Of a stretch of DNA of 64,000 nt, positions 24,138 through 32,017 are shown in pieces (the first letter of the stretch is position 1; each line of letters begins with the position of its first letter). A program made the translations under genes and the position numbers. Below the pieces are notes generated by a model. The model was given only the letters and a program-made list of their open reading frames with translations, did not search any database and was not told the DNA's origin. The DNA is from Albimonas pacifica (GTDB taxonomy: Bacteria > Pseudomonadota > Alphaproteobacteria > Rhodobacterales > Rhodobacteraceae), in NCBI RefSeq assembly GCF_900113695.1, contig NZ_FOQH01000002.1:248001-312000 (forward strand), written 5' to 3'.

Positions 24138-25040
24138 GTGAAATACGATCTGAACCTGTTCCCGGCCTTCATGGCGCTGATGGAGGAGCGCAGCGTGACG
24201 CGCGCGGCCGAGCGGCTCGGCGTCACCCAGCCTGCGCTGTCGAACACGCTGAACCGCCTGCGCGAGACGTTCCGCGATCCGCTGTTCGTCCGGGAGCGCT
24301 ATGGCGTCGCCCCGACCGAGTTCGCCGAGAGCATCTTCCCCACCGTCGCCGCGGCGCTGGAGCAGTTCGACGAACTGGTGAGGACGCAGCAGACCTTCCG
24401 TCCCGCGGAGGCGGAGCGCCTCTTCACCATCGCGGCCAACAGCTATGTCGAGTTCGTCGTGATGCCGCGGCTCGTCGCCCGGCTGCGGGACGAGGCGCCG
24501 GGGGTTCGCCTGCGGCTTGCGCCCTTCGGCGACGACCTGACCGAGGCGGGCGTGATGTCGGGAGCGGCCGCGCTGGCGGTCGGCCGGGTGGTCGATCAGC
24601 CCGACACCGTCGTCGTGCAGCATCTGATGGACGAGGGCCTGGCCTGCGTGGTGCGCGCCGATCACCCCGACGTCGGCGAGGCGCTCGATCGCGCGACCTA
24701 CGAGCGCCTGAAGCACGTCAACGTCCTGCCGCCCGGCCGCTTGCGGGCGGGCCTCTTCCAGGCGCTGGACCGTCAGGGGCTTCGGCGCGAGGTGGCGATA
24801 TCGGTGACGCATTTTCTCGCCGTGCCCGAGATGATCGCCGTCACCGATCATTGCGCGACGCTGCCGCGCCTGATCTGCCGCGCGCTCGAACGCGACCCGC
24901 GCCTCAGGATCGTCGAGCCGCCGGTCGATCTCGGCAGGTTCCCGGTCGAGATGGCCTGGCATGCGCGCCATCGCCACGACGCCGGCCACCGCTGGCTCCG
25001 GTCCGTCGTCGCAGACACGGCGAAGACGCTCGCCCGGTGA
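24138..25040 (+). CDS. LysR-family transcriptional regulator
   Basis: A 300-residue regulator starting at GTG 24138. The N-terminal helix-turn-helix reads RSVTRAAERLGVTQPALSNT followed by LNRLRETFRDPLFVR, typical of the NodD/PcaQ-like branch. A two-lobed effector domain follows (FTIAANSYVEFVVMPRLVAR). It is transcribed away from the DJ-1-like gene, which it most likely controls together with the GlcG, SDR and MFS genes behind it. Its end lies 195 bp before the left end of the IS element; those bases hold nothing recognisable. Confidence 0.9.
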   Translation: MKYDLNLFPAFMALMEERSVTRAAERLGVTQPALSNTLNRLRETFRDPLFVRERYGVAPTEFAESIFPTVAAALEQFDELVRTQQTFRPAEAERLFTIAANSYVEFVVMPRLVARLRDEAPGVRLRLAPFGDDLTEAGVMSGAAALAVGRVVDQPDTVVVQHLMDEGLACVVRADHPDVGEALDRATYERLKHVNVLPPGRLRAGLFQALDRQGLRREVAISVTHFLAVPEMIAVTDHCATLPRLICRALERDPRLRIVEPPVDLGRFPVEMAWHARHRHDAGHRWLRSVVADTAKTLAR

Positions 25041-25234
25041 CGCCTTCCTCTGATGCCAGGGGAAGCCGTCGGTGAATCCTGCAGGTCCAGGATCGGATCC
25101 GCACAGCGCATCCAGGCGACGACGAGAGTTCTGTGTTGAAACGGGACGCCCTGTCGGCTTGTAGAGAGGACTCTTTTCCCGAGGCCCTGACGAGGCGGCT
25201 CCGACCGCTCCGCAGCCGTGGGCGGAGGGACAGT

Positions 25235-25259
25235 CTGATCCTGCCCCGGTCTGGTGGAC
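25235..25259 (+). repeat. Left terminal inverted repeat of the IS3-family element
   Basis: 25 bases starting CTGATCCTGCCCCGG. They match the reverse complement of 26506-26530 with one mismatch. The element proper probably begins at the TG at 25236, as IS3-family ends are TG...CA. Confidence 0.85.
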
Positions 25260-25298
25260 ACCCGTGCTACGGCTTTCGAGCCAGGAGAGGAGTGTCCG

Positions 25299-25859
25299 AT
25301 GGAGACGAAGACGCGTCGCCATTTTCCGGAGAGCTTCAAGCGGCAGGCCGTCGAGCGTGTGCTCGACAGCGGTCTGCCGATCGTGCGCGTCGCCGAGGAG
25401 TTGGGTCTTCACGAGACGCTGCTGCGGCGCTGGATGAAGCAGCTCTCCGAACCGTCGCCGTCGCGGCAGCCCGCGACGCAGGTCCCGTCTCCGGTGGACC
25501 TCGCCGCGGAGAACGCGCGGCTGAAGTGGGACCTTTCGCGGGCGCAGATGGAGCGCGACATCCTAAAGAAAGCCGCGCTCATCTTCGGAGCGGCCAGCCG
25601 GCGAGGCGCCGGTTCGTCGATGAGCATCGCCGTCTCTGGCCGGTTCGCATGGCCTGCCGCGGTCCCGGCGTATCGCCCGGCGGCTGCTGCGCCTGGCGTC
25701 GGCGGCCGGAGAGCGGGCGCGCCTTCGCGAACTGCGCGCTGTTGGCCGAGATCCCGGCGATCCACGCCGAGAGCGGCGGGGCCTACGGGGCGCCGCGGGT
25801 GCACGCGTATCTGCGCGCCCACGGCGGGCGTGTCGGCCGCCACCGGATCGCGCGGCTGA
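25299..25859 (+). CDS. IS3-family transposase OrfA (helix-turn-helix), stop lost
   Basis: Starts METKTRRHFPESFKRQAVER with the IS3 OrfA helix-turn-helix (IVRVAEELGLHETLLRRWMK) and a leucine-zipper-like segment AAENARLKWDLSRAQMERD, ending the true protein at about ERDILKKAALIFGAASR (near 25599). In intact relatives a stop codon overlapping the OrfB start follows here. In this copy CGATGA-like sequence has become CGGCGA, so translation reads on into about 85 meaningless residues until 25859. OrfA would normally bind the IS ends and pair with OrfB through programmed frameshifting. Confidence 0.8.
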   Translation: METKTRRHFPESFKRQAVERVLDSGLPIVRVAEELGLHETLLRRWMKQLSEPSPSRQPATQVPSPVDLAAENARLKWDLSRAQMERDILKKAALIFGAASRRGAGSSMSIAVSGRFAWPAAVPAYRPAAAAPGVGGRRAGAPSRTARCWPRSRRSTPRAAGPTGRRGCTRICAPTAGVSAATGSRG

Positions 25860-26501
25860 TGCGCCGGGCCGGTCTGCGCGGCCTGGCGGCGATCCCGCGC
25901 CGGCTGCGCACGAAGGACAGCCGGCACGGTCACCCGATCGCACCGAACAGGCTTCGACGGAACTTCACGGCGACGGGGCCGAACCAGGTCCGGCTCGCCG
26001 ACCTGACCTGCGTCCGCACCGGCGAAGGCTGGCGTTCGCGGGGCTTGCGCGGCCCCGCACGGGCCACGGTCCCCGCTCACCTCGGCGTTGATCGACATGC
26101 ATAACCGCAAGGTCGTCGGCTGGGCGGTCCGCGAGACCTTGCACGCCGACATCGCGCTCGAGGCGTGGGAAATGGCCATCAAGCGGCAGCGACCCGCGCC
26201 AAGGCTCGTCCATCACAGCGACAGGGGCGTCCAATGTGCAGCGGATGCCTACCGCCAAGCCCTTGCCGCCGCATGGATCACGCCGTCTATGAGCCGGAAG
26301 GGGAACTGCCTCGACAATGCGCCAATGGAGAGCTTCTTCCACACCCTGAAGGTCGAGCGCGTCCACCACCGCGTCTACGCCACCCGCGGCGAGGCGCGTC
26401 GCGACCTCTTCGCCTACATCGAGGGCTTCTGCAATTCCCGGCGGCTGCATTCCGGGACAGGCTACCGTTCGCCGGCCGACATGGAGCGCATGGCGGCCTG
26501 A
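25600..26501 (+). pseudogene. IS3-family transposase OrfB (DDE integrase core), frame-shifted
   Basis: The first part, in the frame of 25610-26032, reads RFVDEHRRLWPVRMACRGPG through the first catalytic Asp in LADLT and stops making sense after TGEGW. The second part, in another frame from about 26085, resumes at ALIDMHNRKVVGWAVRE with the second Asp in HHSDRGVQ and the Glu in NAPMESFFHTLKVE, ending at 26501. About 40 extra bases separate the two parts. All three DDE residues exist but cannot be made in one protein. The start ATG is also missing, and GYYAW of relatives is GCCAW here. Confidence 0.82.
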
Positions 26502-26505
26502 CCCC

Positions 26506-26530
26506 GTCCACCAGATCGGGGCAGGATCAG
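26506..26530 (-). repeat. Right terminal inverted repeat of the IS3-family element
   Basis: GTCCACCAGATCGGGGCAGG plus five more bases; the reverse complement matches 25235-25259 in 24 of 25 positions. Its last bases create the TGA that now ends the integrase fragment reading into it from the right. Confidence 0.85.
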
Positions 26531-26815
26531 CGCGCATGCACCTCGCGCGCAACTCGCACGAGGGCCGGCGAGGCCCGCTTCTCCCGATCCCGAACCGCGC
26601 GCGGATCGCCGCCGACCCGGCCGATCTTGCGGAGCTCCTGCGCCGCTTCCCGCGCCTCGGCCAGCGAGACGATCGAAGCGCCGCCGAGACCGATATCCCG
26701 CGGTCGACCCTGGACCATTAGCCGAAGCACCCGGCGTCGGGCGCCGCTCGGATCGACGACGAGATAGAGGCCCGTGACGTCGGAATGCCGGCCGGGCCCT
26801 TTCTTGCGCGCCGAG
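26527..26815 (-). pseudogene. P4-type tyrosine integrase, N-terminal fragment cut by the IS element
   Basis: On the minus strand the frame reads LTEISARKKGPGRHSDVTGL, then YLVVDPSGARRRVLRL, MVQGRPRDIGLGGASIVSLA and EAREAAQELRKIGRVGGDP, ending VAREVHAR and a TGA. This is the Arm DNA-binding (DUF4102) domain of P4-type integrases. The core-binding and catalytic domains are gone, because the frame stops exactly at the IS end (TGA at 26529-26527). No start codon is found; an in-frame TAG lies upstream at about 26836. The fragment lies downstream of the 3' end of a tRNA-Ser gene and is transcribed away from it, the standard arrangement of an integrated genomic island. Confidence 0.75.
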
Positions 26816-27048
26816 ATCTCGGTGAGCTGGCTCTCCCGATGACGACCGCTGCGCTAGCCCTTTGCGGCGCGCGTCTGCGAATCCACCTGCTCGGCCGTCA
26901 TGTCGGCCTCGCCGGCGTCCCACATCTCATCCCGCAATTTCAGTGAGATGCTGCGAGTTCGCAAGAAAGTTGGCGAGACGCCTGCTCAGCCAATTCCCTT
27001 GCGAGCGAGGGAATTCCGTCCGGCGTGAAACTCGATGCGTGGGGGTGG

Positions 27049-27138
27049 TGGCGGAGAGAGCGGGATTCGAACCCGCGATAGAGTTGCCCCTATACACGCT
27101 TTCCAGGCGTGCGCCTTCGACCACTCGGCCACCTCTCC
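27049..27138 (-). tRNA. tRNA-Ser (anticodon GGA)
   Basis: 90 nt on the minus strand, from GGAGAGGTGGCCGAGTGGTC at 27138 to CCGCCA at 27049. The acceptor stem GGAGAGG pairs with TCTCTCC, the anticodon arm ACGCCTGGAAAGCGT gives GGA, a long variable arm follows as expected for serine, and the T-arm is GCGGGTTCGAATCCCGC. CCA is encoded. The 3' end faces the integrase fragment, so this gene served as the attachment site. Confidence 0.95.
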
Positions 27139-27217
27139 GTGCGGGTGCGTCTAGCCGAGCGCGCGCGGGGTTTCAAGGCGCAGACGCGCAGGAAGTCGAG
27201 GCAGGGACGCCGCAGGG

Positions 27218-27245
27218 GGCCGCCGCCCGCGCAGGGGCGGCGGCC
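27218..27245 (-). terminator. Hairpin downstream of the guanidine operon
   Basis: GGCCGCCGCCC (27218-27228) and GGGCGGCGGCC (27235-27245) make a perfect 11-bp stem with a 6-base loop, ten bases after the stop of the last operon gene. No T tract follows, but the stem is strong. Confidence 0.5.
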
Positions 27246-27255
27246 GGGCGCCGCG

Positions 27256-27753
27256 TCAGGGCGCGTCGCGGGCCGCCAGGAAGCCGCGCAGGTCCACCAC
27301 GCGCCTGGCGTTCAGCGAGACGTAGACGAAGCCGAGGTTGGTGCGCTCGGCGATCATCTCGCCCGGGTAGGGCAGGTAGCTGAGCTCGCGCGAGCCGAAG
27401 GAGGGGCTGGCGGCGCCCACCTGCCACTCGGTCGTCAGGGTCACGTCGACCAGCTTCAGGGGCGGGCCGCCGGCCTCGTCGGCGATCTCCAGGGGGACGC
27501 CGGCGATGCGAAGGTAGGCGGCCTTGTCGCGGGCCTCGCGGAAGCCGTCGACGAACTGGGCGGTCAGGACCTGCAGCTCGGCCGCGCGGTCGCCCGGGTC
27601 CATGTGGCTGTGCAGGTGGTCGGCGTGGGCGTGGTTGTGGCCGTGACCATGGGGGTGGTCATGCCCGTGGGAATGCCCGTGCCCGTGCCCGAGCCCGTGC
27701 CCATGCCGATGCCCATGTCCGTGCTCATGGTCGTGCATGTGGTCGTGGGGCAT
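27256..27753 (-). CDS. Histidine-rich protein, candidate nickel-handling partner of the ureohydrolase
   Basis: A 165-residue protein. Its first 51 residues contain 23 histidines in HxH repeats with Gly and Asp, a classic Ni/Zn-binding tail like those of nickel metallochaperones. The remaining 110 residues form a small domain with no family I recognise (TAQFVDGFREARDKAAYLRI, then ERTNLGFVYVSLNARRVVDL). The gene starts one base after the ureohydrolase stop (TGA-A-ATG), so the two are tightly coupled. Known guanidine hydrolases need nickel and dedicated chaperones; this protein may store or deliver nickel here (inference). There is no signal peptide, so it is cytoplasmic. It could instead buffer another metal. 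Confidence 0.8.
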   Translation of the reverse strand: MPHDHMHDHEHGHGHRHGHGLGHGHGHSHGHDHPHGHGHNHAHADHLHSHMDPGDRAAELQVLTAQFVDGFREARDKAAYLRIAGVPLEIADEAGGPPLKLVDVTLTTEWQVGAASPSFGSRELSYLPYPGEMIAERTNLGFVYVSLNARRVVDLRGFLAARDAP

Positions 27754-27754
27754 T

Positions 27755-29014
27755 TCAGCGGCTCCCGGCGGGGCGGCCCCAGCGCTTGCCGTGGGTGGCC
27801 TCGGACCACTCGCCCATCGGCAGGCTGACGGGCTTGTCGATGTGCTTCTTGTGGGCGCCCAGCTTGCCGCCCGCGACCAGCGAGCCCAGCACGTCCACGA
27901 TCACCCGCGTGCCCATCAGCGCGGTGATGTCGGAGGTGTCGTAGGGGGGCGAGACCTCGACCAGCTCCATGCCGCAGATGCCTTCGGCGGCGACCTTGGA
28001 GGCCAGGGCGAGGGCCTCGCGCGGCAGGAACCCGCCGGGCTCGGGCCAGCCGGTGCCGGGGACGAAGCCGCAGTCGATGCTGTCGATGTCGAAGGACATG
28101 TAGACCATGTCGACGCCGTCCCAGGCCATCTCCAGCGCCATCTCGGCGGTGCGGTCGACGCCCATCCGCTCCATGTCGGACATGGTGATGATGTTGGTCT
28201 CGCGCTCGCGGGCGACCTTCACCGCCTCGCGCGGGACCTGCCAGCCGCCGATGCCGACCTGGACGAGGTTCTTCGCCGGCACGTTGGGCAGGTTGGTCGA
28301 GTGGAACCAGGGCGTGGTGTGCATCCGCTCGTCCAGGTCCTTCTCCTGGATGTCGGCGTGGCGGTCGAAGTGGACGATGCCGATCTTCTTCGAGGTGCAC
28401 TCGGCGATGCCGCGCACGCAGGGGAAGCCGATGGAGTGGTCGCCGCCGATCATGATCGGCAGAGAGCCGGAGGAGAACACGTGGGAGACGGCGCGGCTGA
28501 TCTGGTCGAAGGATTTCTCGAGGTTGGCCGGGATGGTGAACACGTCGCCCGCGTCGCAGAGCGTCATCTGCTCGCGCAGGTCGATGGCCATCTCGTAGTT
28601 GTAGGGCGTGTAGAGGGCGGAGATTTTTCGAACGCCCTGGGGGCCGAAGCGCGTCCCCGGTCGATACGTCGTGCCGCCGTCGAAGGGGATGCCCAGCACC
28701 GTCGCGTCATAGTTGCCGACTTCGGTCACATCCTCGGTGTAGGGGGCCTTCAGGAAGGTGTTGATGCCGGCGTAGTGGGGCAGCTCGCCGCGGGCGAAGG
28801 TGGGGATCGAGCGGTCCTCGATCGAATCCGCGCCGGTCAGGCCCATGCGCAGGGCCCAGGCCTTCTCCTTCTCCCATTCCGTGCCGGGGATGTCGGCCTC
28901 GGCCCGCATCGCCTTCCAGCCCTGCAGCTTGGAGAGGTCGGGGTGGTGCATCCGGCGACGGTCGGGGAGCAGGGCTGCGGAGATGCGGCGGCGGGGTTCA
29001 GACCTGGGGAACAT
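27755..29014 (-). CDS. Ureohydrolase-family metalloenzyme, candidate guanidine hydrolase
   Basis: A 419-residue arginase/agmatinase-superfamily enzyme, about 100 residues longer than agmatinases because of N- and C-terminal extensions. ATG 29014 has GAGG seven bases upstream; Met22 is a second possible start. Metal ligands are intact: His193 in GGDHS, Asp217/His219/Asp221 in DRHAD, and Asp309/Asp311 in DIDSID. Arg218 replaces the Ala of the usual DAHxD. Other notable stretches are MHTTPWFHSTN (231-241), GGWQVPR and VPGTGWPEPGG. The operon has a guanidine-I riboswitch and an ABC importer, so the probable reaction is guanidine plus water to urea and ammonia, as in the Ni-dependent cyanobacterial guanidine hydrolases (established family; assignment here inferred). 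Agmatinase is the alternative. Confidence 0.85.
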   Translation of the reverse strand: MFPRSEPRRRISAALLPDRRRMHHPDLSKLQGWKAMRAEADIPGTEWEKEKAWALRMGLTGADSIEDRSIPTFARGELPHYAGINTFLKAPYTEDVTEVGNYDATVLGIPFDGGTTYRPGTRFGPQGVRKISALYTPYNYEMAIDLREQMTLCDAGDVFTIPANLEKSFDQISRAVSHVFSSGSLPIMIGGDHSIGFPCVRGIAECTSKKIGIVHFDRHADIQEKDLDERMHTTPWFHSTNLPNVPAKNLVQVGIGGWQVPREAVKVARERETNIITMSDMERMGVDRTAEMALEMAWDGVDMVYMSFDIDSIDCGFVPGTGWPEPGGFLPREALALASKVAAEGICGMELVEVSPPYDTSDITALMGTRVIVDVLGSLVAGGKLGAHKKHIDKPVSLPMGEWSEATHGKRWGRPAGSR

Positions 29015-29804
29015 GGTCGTCCTCTTGGGCTTGCGAGGTCGGGGTCTCGGCGAAAGGGCGGTTCTGGAAGGGGATGCCGCCGTCCCGCGCGTCGAAGTCG
29101 TAGGTGATCGTGGCGCCCCAGGCCTCGGGCTCGATGGGGTCCCAGCGGGGCTTGTCGAAGACCAGGACACGGTCGCCGAGCTTGAAGGCTTCTTCGAGGT
29201 CGTGGCTGACCATGAACACCGTCATGTTGGTCTCGGCGCGCAGGTCCTGGAGGAAGGCGTGCATGGCGAGGCGCGTTCCGGGGTCGAGCGCGCCGAAGGG
29301 CTCGTCCAGCAGCAGCACGCGGGGCCGGCCGGCGAGCGCCTGGGCGATGGCGAGGCGCTGCTGCATGCCGCCGGAGAGCGAGGCGGGGTACTGGTCGGCG
29401 ACATGGGCGAGGCCGATGCGTTCCAGGGCGGCGTCGGCGCGTTTCGCGGCCTCGCGCCGGCGGGCGCCGAAGAAGCGGGGGAGGAGGCCCGCGCGCTCGC
29501 CGCCCAGCTCCTCGGCCGCGATCAGGTTGCCGCGGACCGTCATGTGGGGGAACACCGAGTAGCGCTGGAAGACCACGCCGCGGTCGCGGTCGGGCTCCTG
29601 CGCGGGGGGGCGGCCCTCGATGGAGATCGACCCGCGGGTCGGGCGCTCCTGCGCCAGCAGCAGGCGCAGGAAGGTGGACTTGCCGCAGCCCGAGGCGCCG
29701 ACGATGGAGACGAATTCGCCCTCGGCGACCTCCAGGTTCACGCGCTCCAGGATCGGGCGTTTGCCGTAGGACTGGAAGATGTCGGAGACCGTGACGAAAC
29801 TCAT
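28998..29804 (-). CDS. ABC transporter ATPase, NitT/TauT-type (candidate guanidine importer)
   Basis: A 268-residue nucleotide-binding subunit: Walker A GASGCGKST near residue 36, the signature LSGGMQQRLAIAQALAG, Walker B LLLDEPFGALDPGTR and the switch histidine in SHDLEEAF. It starts inside the permease stop (four-base ATGA overlap), and its last 17 bases overlap the ureohydrolase gene. The C-terminal tail after VLVFDKPRWDPIEP is longer than in SsuB/TauB proteins. It powers uptake of the operon's substrate across the inner membrane. Confidence 0.92.
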   Translation of the reverse strand: MSFVTVSDIFQSYGKRPILERVNLEVAEGEFVSIVGASGCGKSTFLRLLLAQERPTRGSISIEGRPPAQEPDRDRGVVFQRYSVFPHMTVRGNLIAAEELGGERAGLLPRFFGARRREAAKRADAALERIGLAHVADQYPASLSGGMQQRLAIAQALAGRPRVLLLDEPFGALDPGTRLAMHAFLQDLRAETNMTVFMVSHDLEEAFKLGDRVLVFDKPRWDPIEPEAWGATITYDFDARDGGIPFQNRPFAETPTSQAQEDDHVPQV

Positions 29805-30613
29805 GTGGCGGGCCCCGCCCAGGGGAAGGCGCGCCGATGGAGCTGGCGCAGGCCGAGGTCCATCAGGAAGGCGAGCAGGGTGATCCAGATCACGTAGGGG
29901 ATGATCACGTCCATCGCGAAATAGCGGCGCACGAGGAAGATGCGGTAGCCCAGCCCCTCGGTCGAGGCGATGGCCTCGGCGGCGATCAGGAACAGCCAGG
30001 CGGGGCCCAGCGACAGGCGCAGGGCGCCGATCAGGCGGGGCAGGACCTGGGGCAGGGCGACCCGGGTGATTATGGCCCAGGTCGAGGCGCCCAGCGTCTG
30101 GGCCTTCACGATCATCTCCTCGGGGATCTCGGCGGTGCGCTGGGCGATGTCGCGGATCAGCACCGGGGCGATGCCGATGGCGATCAGCGCGACCTTGGAG
30201 ACCTCGCCGAGGCCGAAGACGATGAACAGGATCGGCAGGATCGCCAGCGGCGGGATCAGCGAGATCACCGAGACGAAGGGCGCGAGCGTCGTGCGGATGC
30301 CGGGGATCAGCCCGATCAGCAGGCCGAAGACCAGGCCCATGGACGCCGATATCAAGGCCCCCTCCGCCAGCCGGATCAGGGAGGCGGAGGTGTCGAGCCA
30401 CAGCAGCACGTCGCCCGAGCGGCGGTCGGCCTCGGTCGCGAGGCTGAGCGCGGTGTCGAGGATCTGCGCGGGCGCGGGCAGCAGCTTGTCGGCCGGGTTG
30501 GCGGCGCGGCGCAGGTCGGAGGCGATCACGTAACCCAGCACCGCCAGCGCGAAGGGCAGGGCGGCGAGGCCGAAGGCGACGAGGCGCCCGGGGCGTCGGT
30601 TGATCCAGCGCAT
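29801..30613 (-). CDS. ABC transporter permease, NitT/TauT-type (candidate guanidine importer)
   Basis: A 270-residue membrane protein with six predicted helices and the cytoplasmic loop QTLGASTWAIITRVALPQVL that contacts the ATPase. The start is taken at ATG 30613, seven bases after GGAGG. An ATG six bases earlier (30619) is too close to that site. The gap of about 300 bases to the binding-protein gene upstream is GC-rich, with no other gene. Same family as SsuC/TauC. Confidence 0.9.
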   Translation of the reverse strand: MRWINRRPGRLVAFGLAALPFALAVLGYVIASDLRRAANPADKLLPAPAQILDTALSLATEADRRSGDVLLWLDTSASLIRLAEGALISASMGLVFGLLIGLIPGIRTTLAPFVSVISLIPPLAILPILFIVFGLGEVSKVALIAIGIAPVLIRDIAQRTAEIPEEMIVKAQTLGASTWAIITRVALPQVLPRLIGALRLSLGPAWLFLIAAEAIASTEGLGYRIFLVRRYFAMDVIIPYVIWITLLAFLMDLGLRQLHRRAFPWAGPAT

Positions 30614-30916
30614 GCTCATGCCTCCCCCCGAGGGGACGCGGAGCGGCCGGCGCAAGGCGCCCCATGCGGCGCTCGCGCCTCGCCGCGCAGGGCCGCGCGT
30701 GCGGCAGGCGGCGGGAAGAGGCCCCGGGTCAGGCCCGGGGCGCCCCGGGGCGGGCGTCGTCGCGGCGTCCGCAGGTCGGTCGCCGGCGGGGGCGCCTCGG
30801 CGCAGGGCGCGCGCGTGGCGCCGCGGTTTCCGGAACCGGCTGGCATGGGCCTCTCCCGCTGCGAGGGATCGAGAGGGGGGAGGCCGGGCGCGGCCTCCCC
30901 GTCGTCGCTGGCGTCG

Positions 30917-32017
30917 TCAGAGGAGGCCGTCGGCCGCCATCTTCATGTACTCGACCGAGTAGCGGAACTTCACGTTCCCCTCGTCGCCGGTGACCTGGCC
31001 CGAGGGATAGGCCACGCCGACGAAGTCGGGCGAGGGCGCGCCGGTCCCCAGGATGCCCTTGTCGAACAGGAACTGGGCCACGTAGGTCATGGTCTCGGCG
31101 AGCTTGGGGTCCTCGACGAAGGCCACCGCCTCGGACGGCTCGTAGAACATCGCGGTCGAGTCGAGCTGCGCCTCGTAGCCGGCCTGGTCGGTGCCCGAGG
31201 CCTCGCCCATCGCGGCGCGGGCGGCGGCGCCCTCCTCGGTGTCGGAGGACATCAACGCCATCGTCTCGTACCACGCGCCCACGACCGCCTTGCCGAAGGC
31301 GGGGTTGGCCTCGAGCACTTCGGTGTTCACCGCCAGCAGGTCGATGATCTCGCCGGGGATGTCGGAGCTGTCGGCGACGTTCACCGCGTCGCCCATCTCG
31401 AGGATCGTCGAGACCAGCGGATTCCAGGTCACCACCGCCTCGACGTCCGAGGTCTGCCAGGCGGCGACCATGTCGGCGTCGGAGGTGTTGATCACCGCGC
31501 CCAGGTCCCGCTCGGCCAGCCCCGCCTTCTCCAGCGCGCGGGCGAGCAGGTAGTGGGAGACCGAAAGTTCCACCAGGTTCACCGGCTTGCCGGCGAGGTC
31601 CTCGACCGTGGCGCCCTCGCCCTTCACCAGGATCGCGTCGTTGCCGTTGGAATAGTCGCCCACGATCAGCGCGGTGGTGTCCACGCCGCCGCCCGCGGGG
31701 ATCGAGAGCGTGTCCATGTTGGTGGCCGAGACGCCGTCGAAGGCGCCGGCGGTATATTGGTTGATCGACTCGATGTAGTCGTTGATCTGCACGATCTCGA
31801 CGGTGATGCCGTATTTCTCGGCCCACTTGTCCATGATCCCGTGGTCGGCCATGTAGCCCCACGGCATCCAGCCCACGTAGATCGACCAGGCGATCGAGAA
31901 CTCGGTCTTCGCCTGCGCCAGCGCCGGAGTTCCGGCGGAGAGGGCCAGCACGCCGGCCGCGGCGAGCGCGAGGGCCTTGGATCCCCTGCGCGGGGCGGTC
32001 TTGCGGATAAGGGTCAT
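30917..32017 (-). CDS. ABC transporter substrate-binding protein, NitT/TauT-type (candidate guanidine binding)
   Basis: A 366-residue secreted protein. The signal peptide runs through VLALSAGTPALAQA (about residue 36). The mature part begins KTEFSIAWSIYVGWMPWGYM, then DHGIMDKWAEKYGI, the usual opening of NitT/TauT-type binding proteins, followed by QYTAGAFDGVSATNMDTL at the pocket. Aromatic residues around YVGWMPWGY could cage a small planar cation such as guanidinium by cation-pi contact (inference). AAGGA lies seven bases before the ATG. First gene after the guanidine-I riboswitch, so its translation or transcription is probably switched on by guanidine. Confidence 0.88.
   Translation of the reverse strand: MTLIRKTAPRRGSKALALAAAGVLALSAGTPALAQAKTEFSIAWSIYVGWMPWGYMADHGIMDKWAEKYGITVEIVQINDYIESINQYTAGAFDGVSATNMDTLSIPAGGGVDTTALIVGDYSNGNDAILVKGEGATVEDLAGKPVNLVELSVSHYLLARALEKAGLAERDLGAVINTSDADMVAAWQTSDVEAVVTWNPLVSTILEMGDAVNVADSSDIPGEIIDLLAVNTEVLEANPAFGKAVVGAWYETMALMSSDTEEGAAARAAMGEASGTDQAGYEAQLDSTAMFYEPSEAVAFVEDPKLAETMTYVAQFLFDKGILGTGAPSPDFVGVAYPSGQVTGDEGNVKFRYSVEYMKMAADGLL

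Larger units (their letters stand above)
25236..26529 (+). mobile_element. Degenerate IS3-family insertion sequence (about 1.29 kb)
   Basis: Bounded by 25-bp inverted repeats with one mismatch and TG...CA ends, and containing an OrfA/OrfB pair of IS3-family type. It is no longer active. The overlapping stop/start between OrfA and OrfB is gone, OrfB is frame-shifted by an insertion of roughly 40 bases after 26032, and its first ATG is lost. The three bases flanking each end (GTC left, GCG right) differ, so there is no target duplication and DNA was probably lost beside it. Its right end interrupts an integrase gene. Confidence 0.85.

Noticed and set aside
1-26500. Second attachment site (repeat of the tRNA-Ser 3' end) marking the left island border
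   Set aside because: No copy of GGATTCGAACCCGC was noticed by eye to the left; the border may have been lost or lie outside the window.
27600-27753. His-rich N-terminus as a low-complexity artefact
   Set aside because: The frame has proper start and stop, is placed one base after the preceding gene, and continues into an ordinary globular domain.
30614-30916. Additional small gene between binding-protein and permease genes of the guanidine operon
   Set aside because: No start with a ribosome binding site; frames are Arg/Ala/Gly-rich and none resembles a known subunit.
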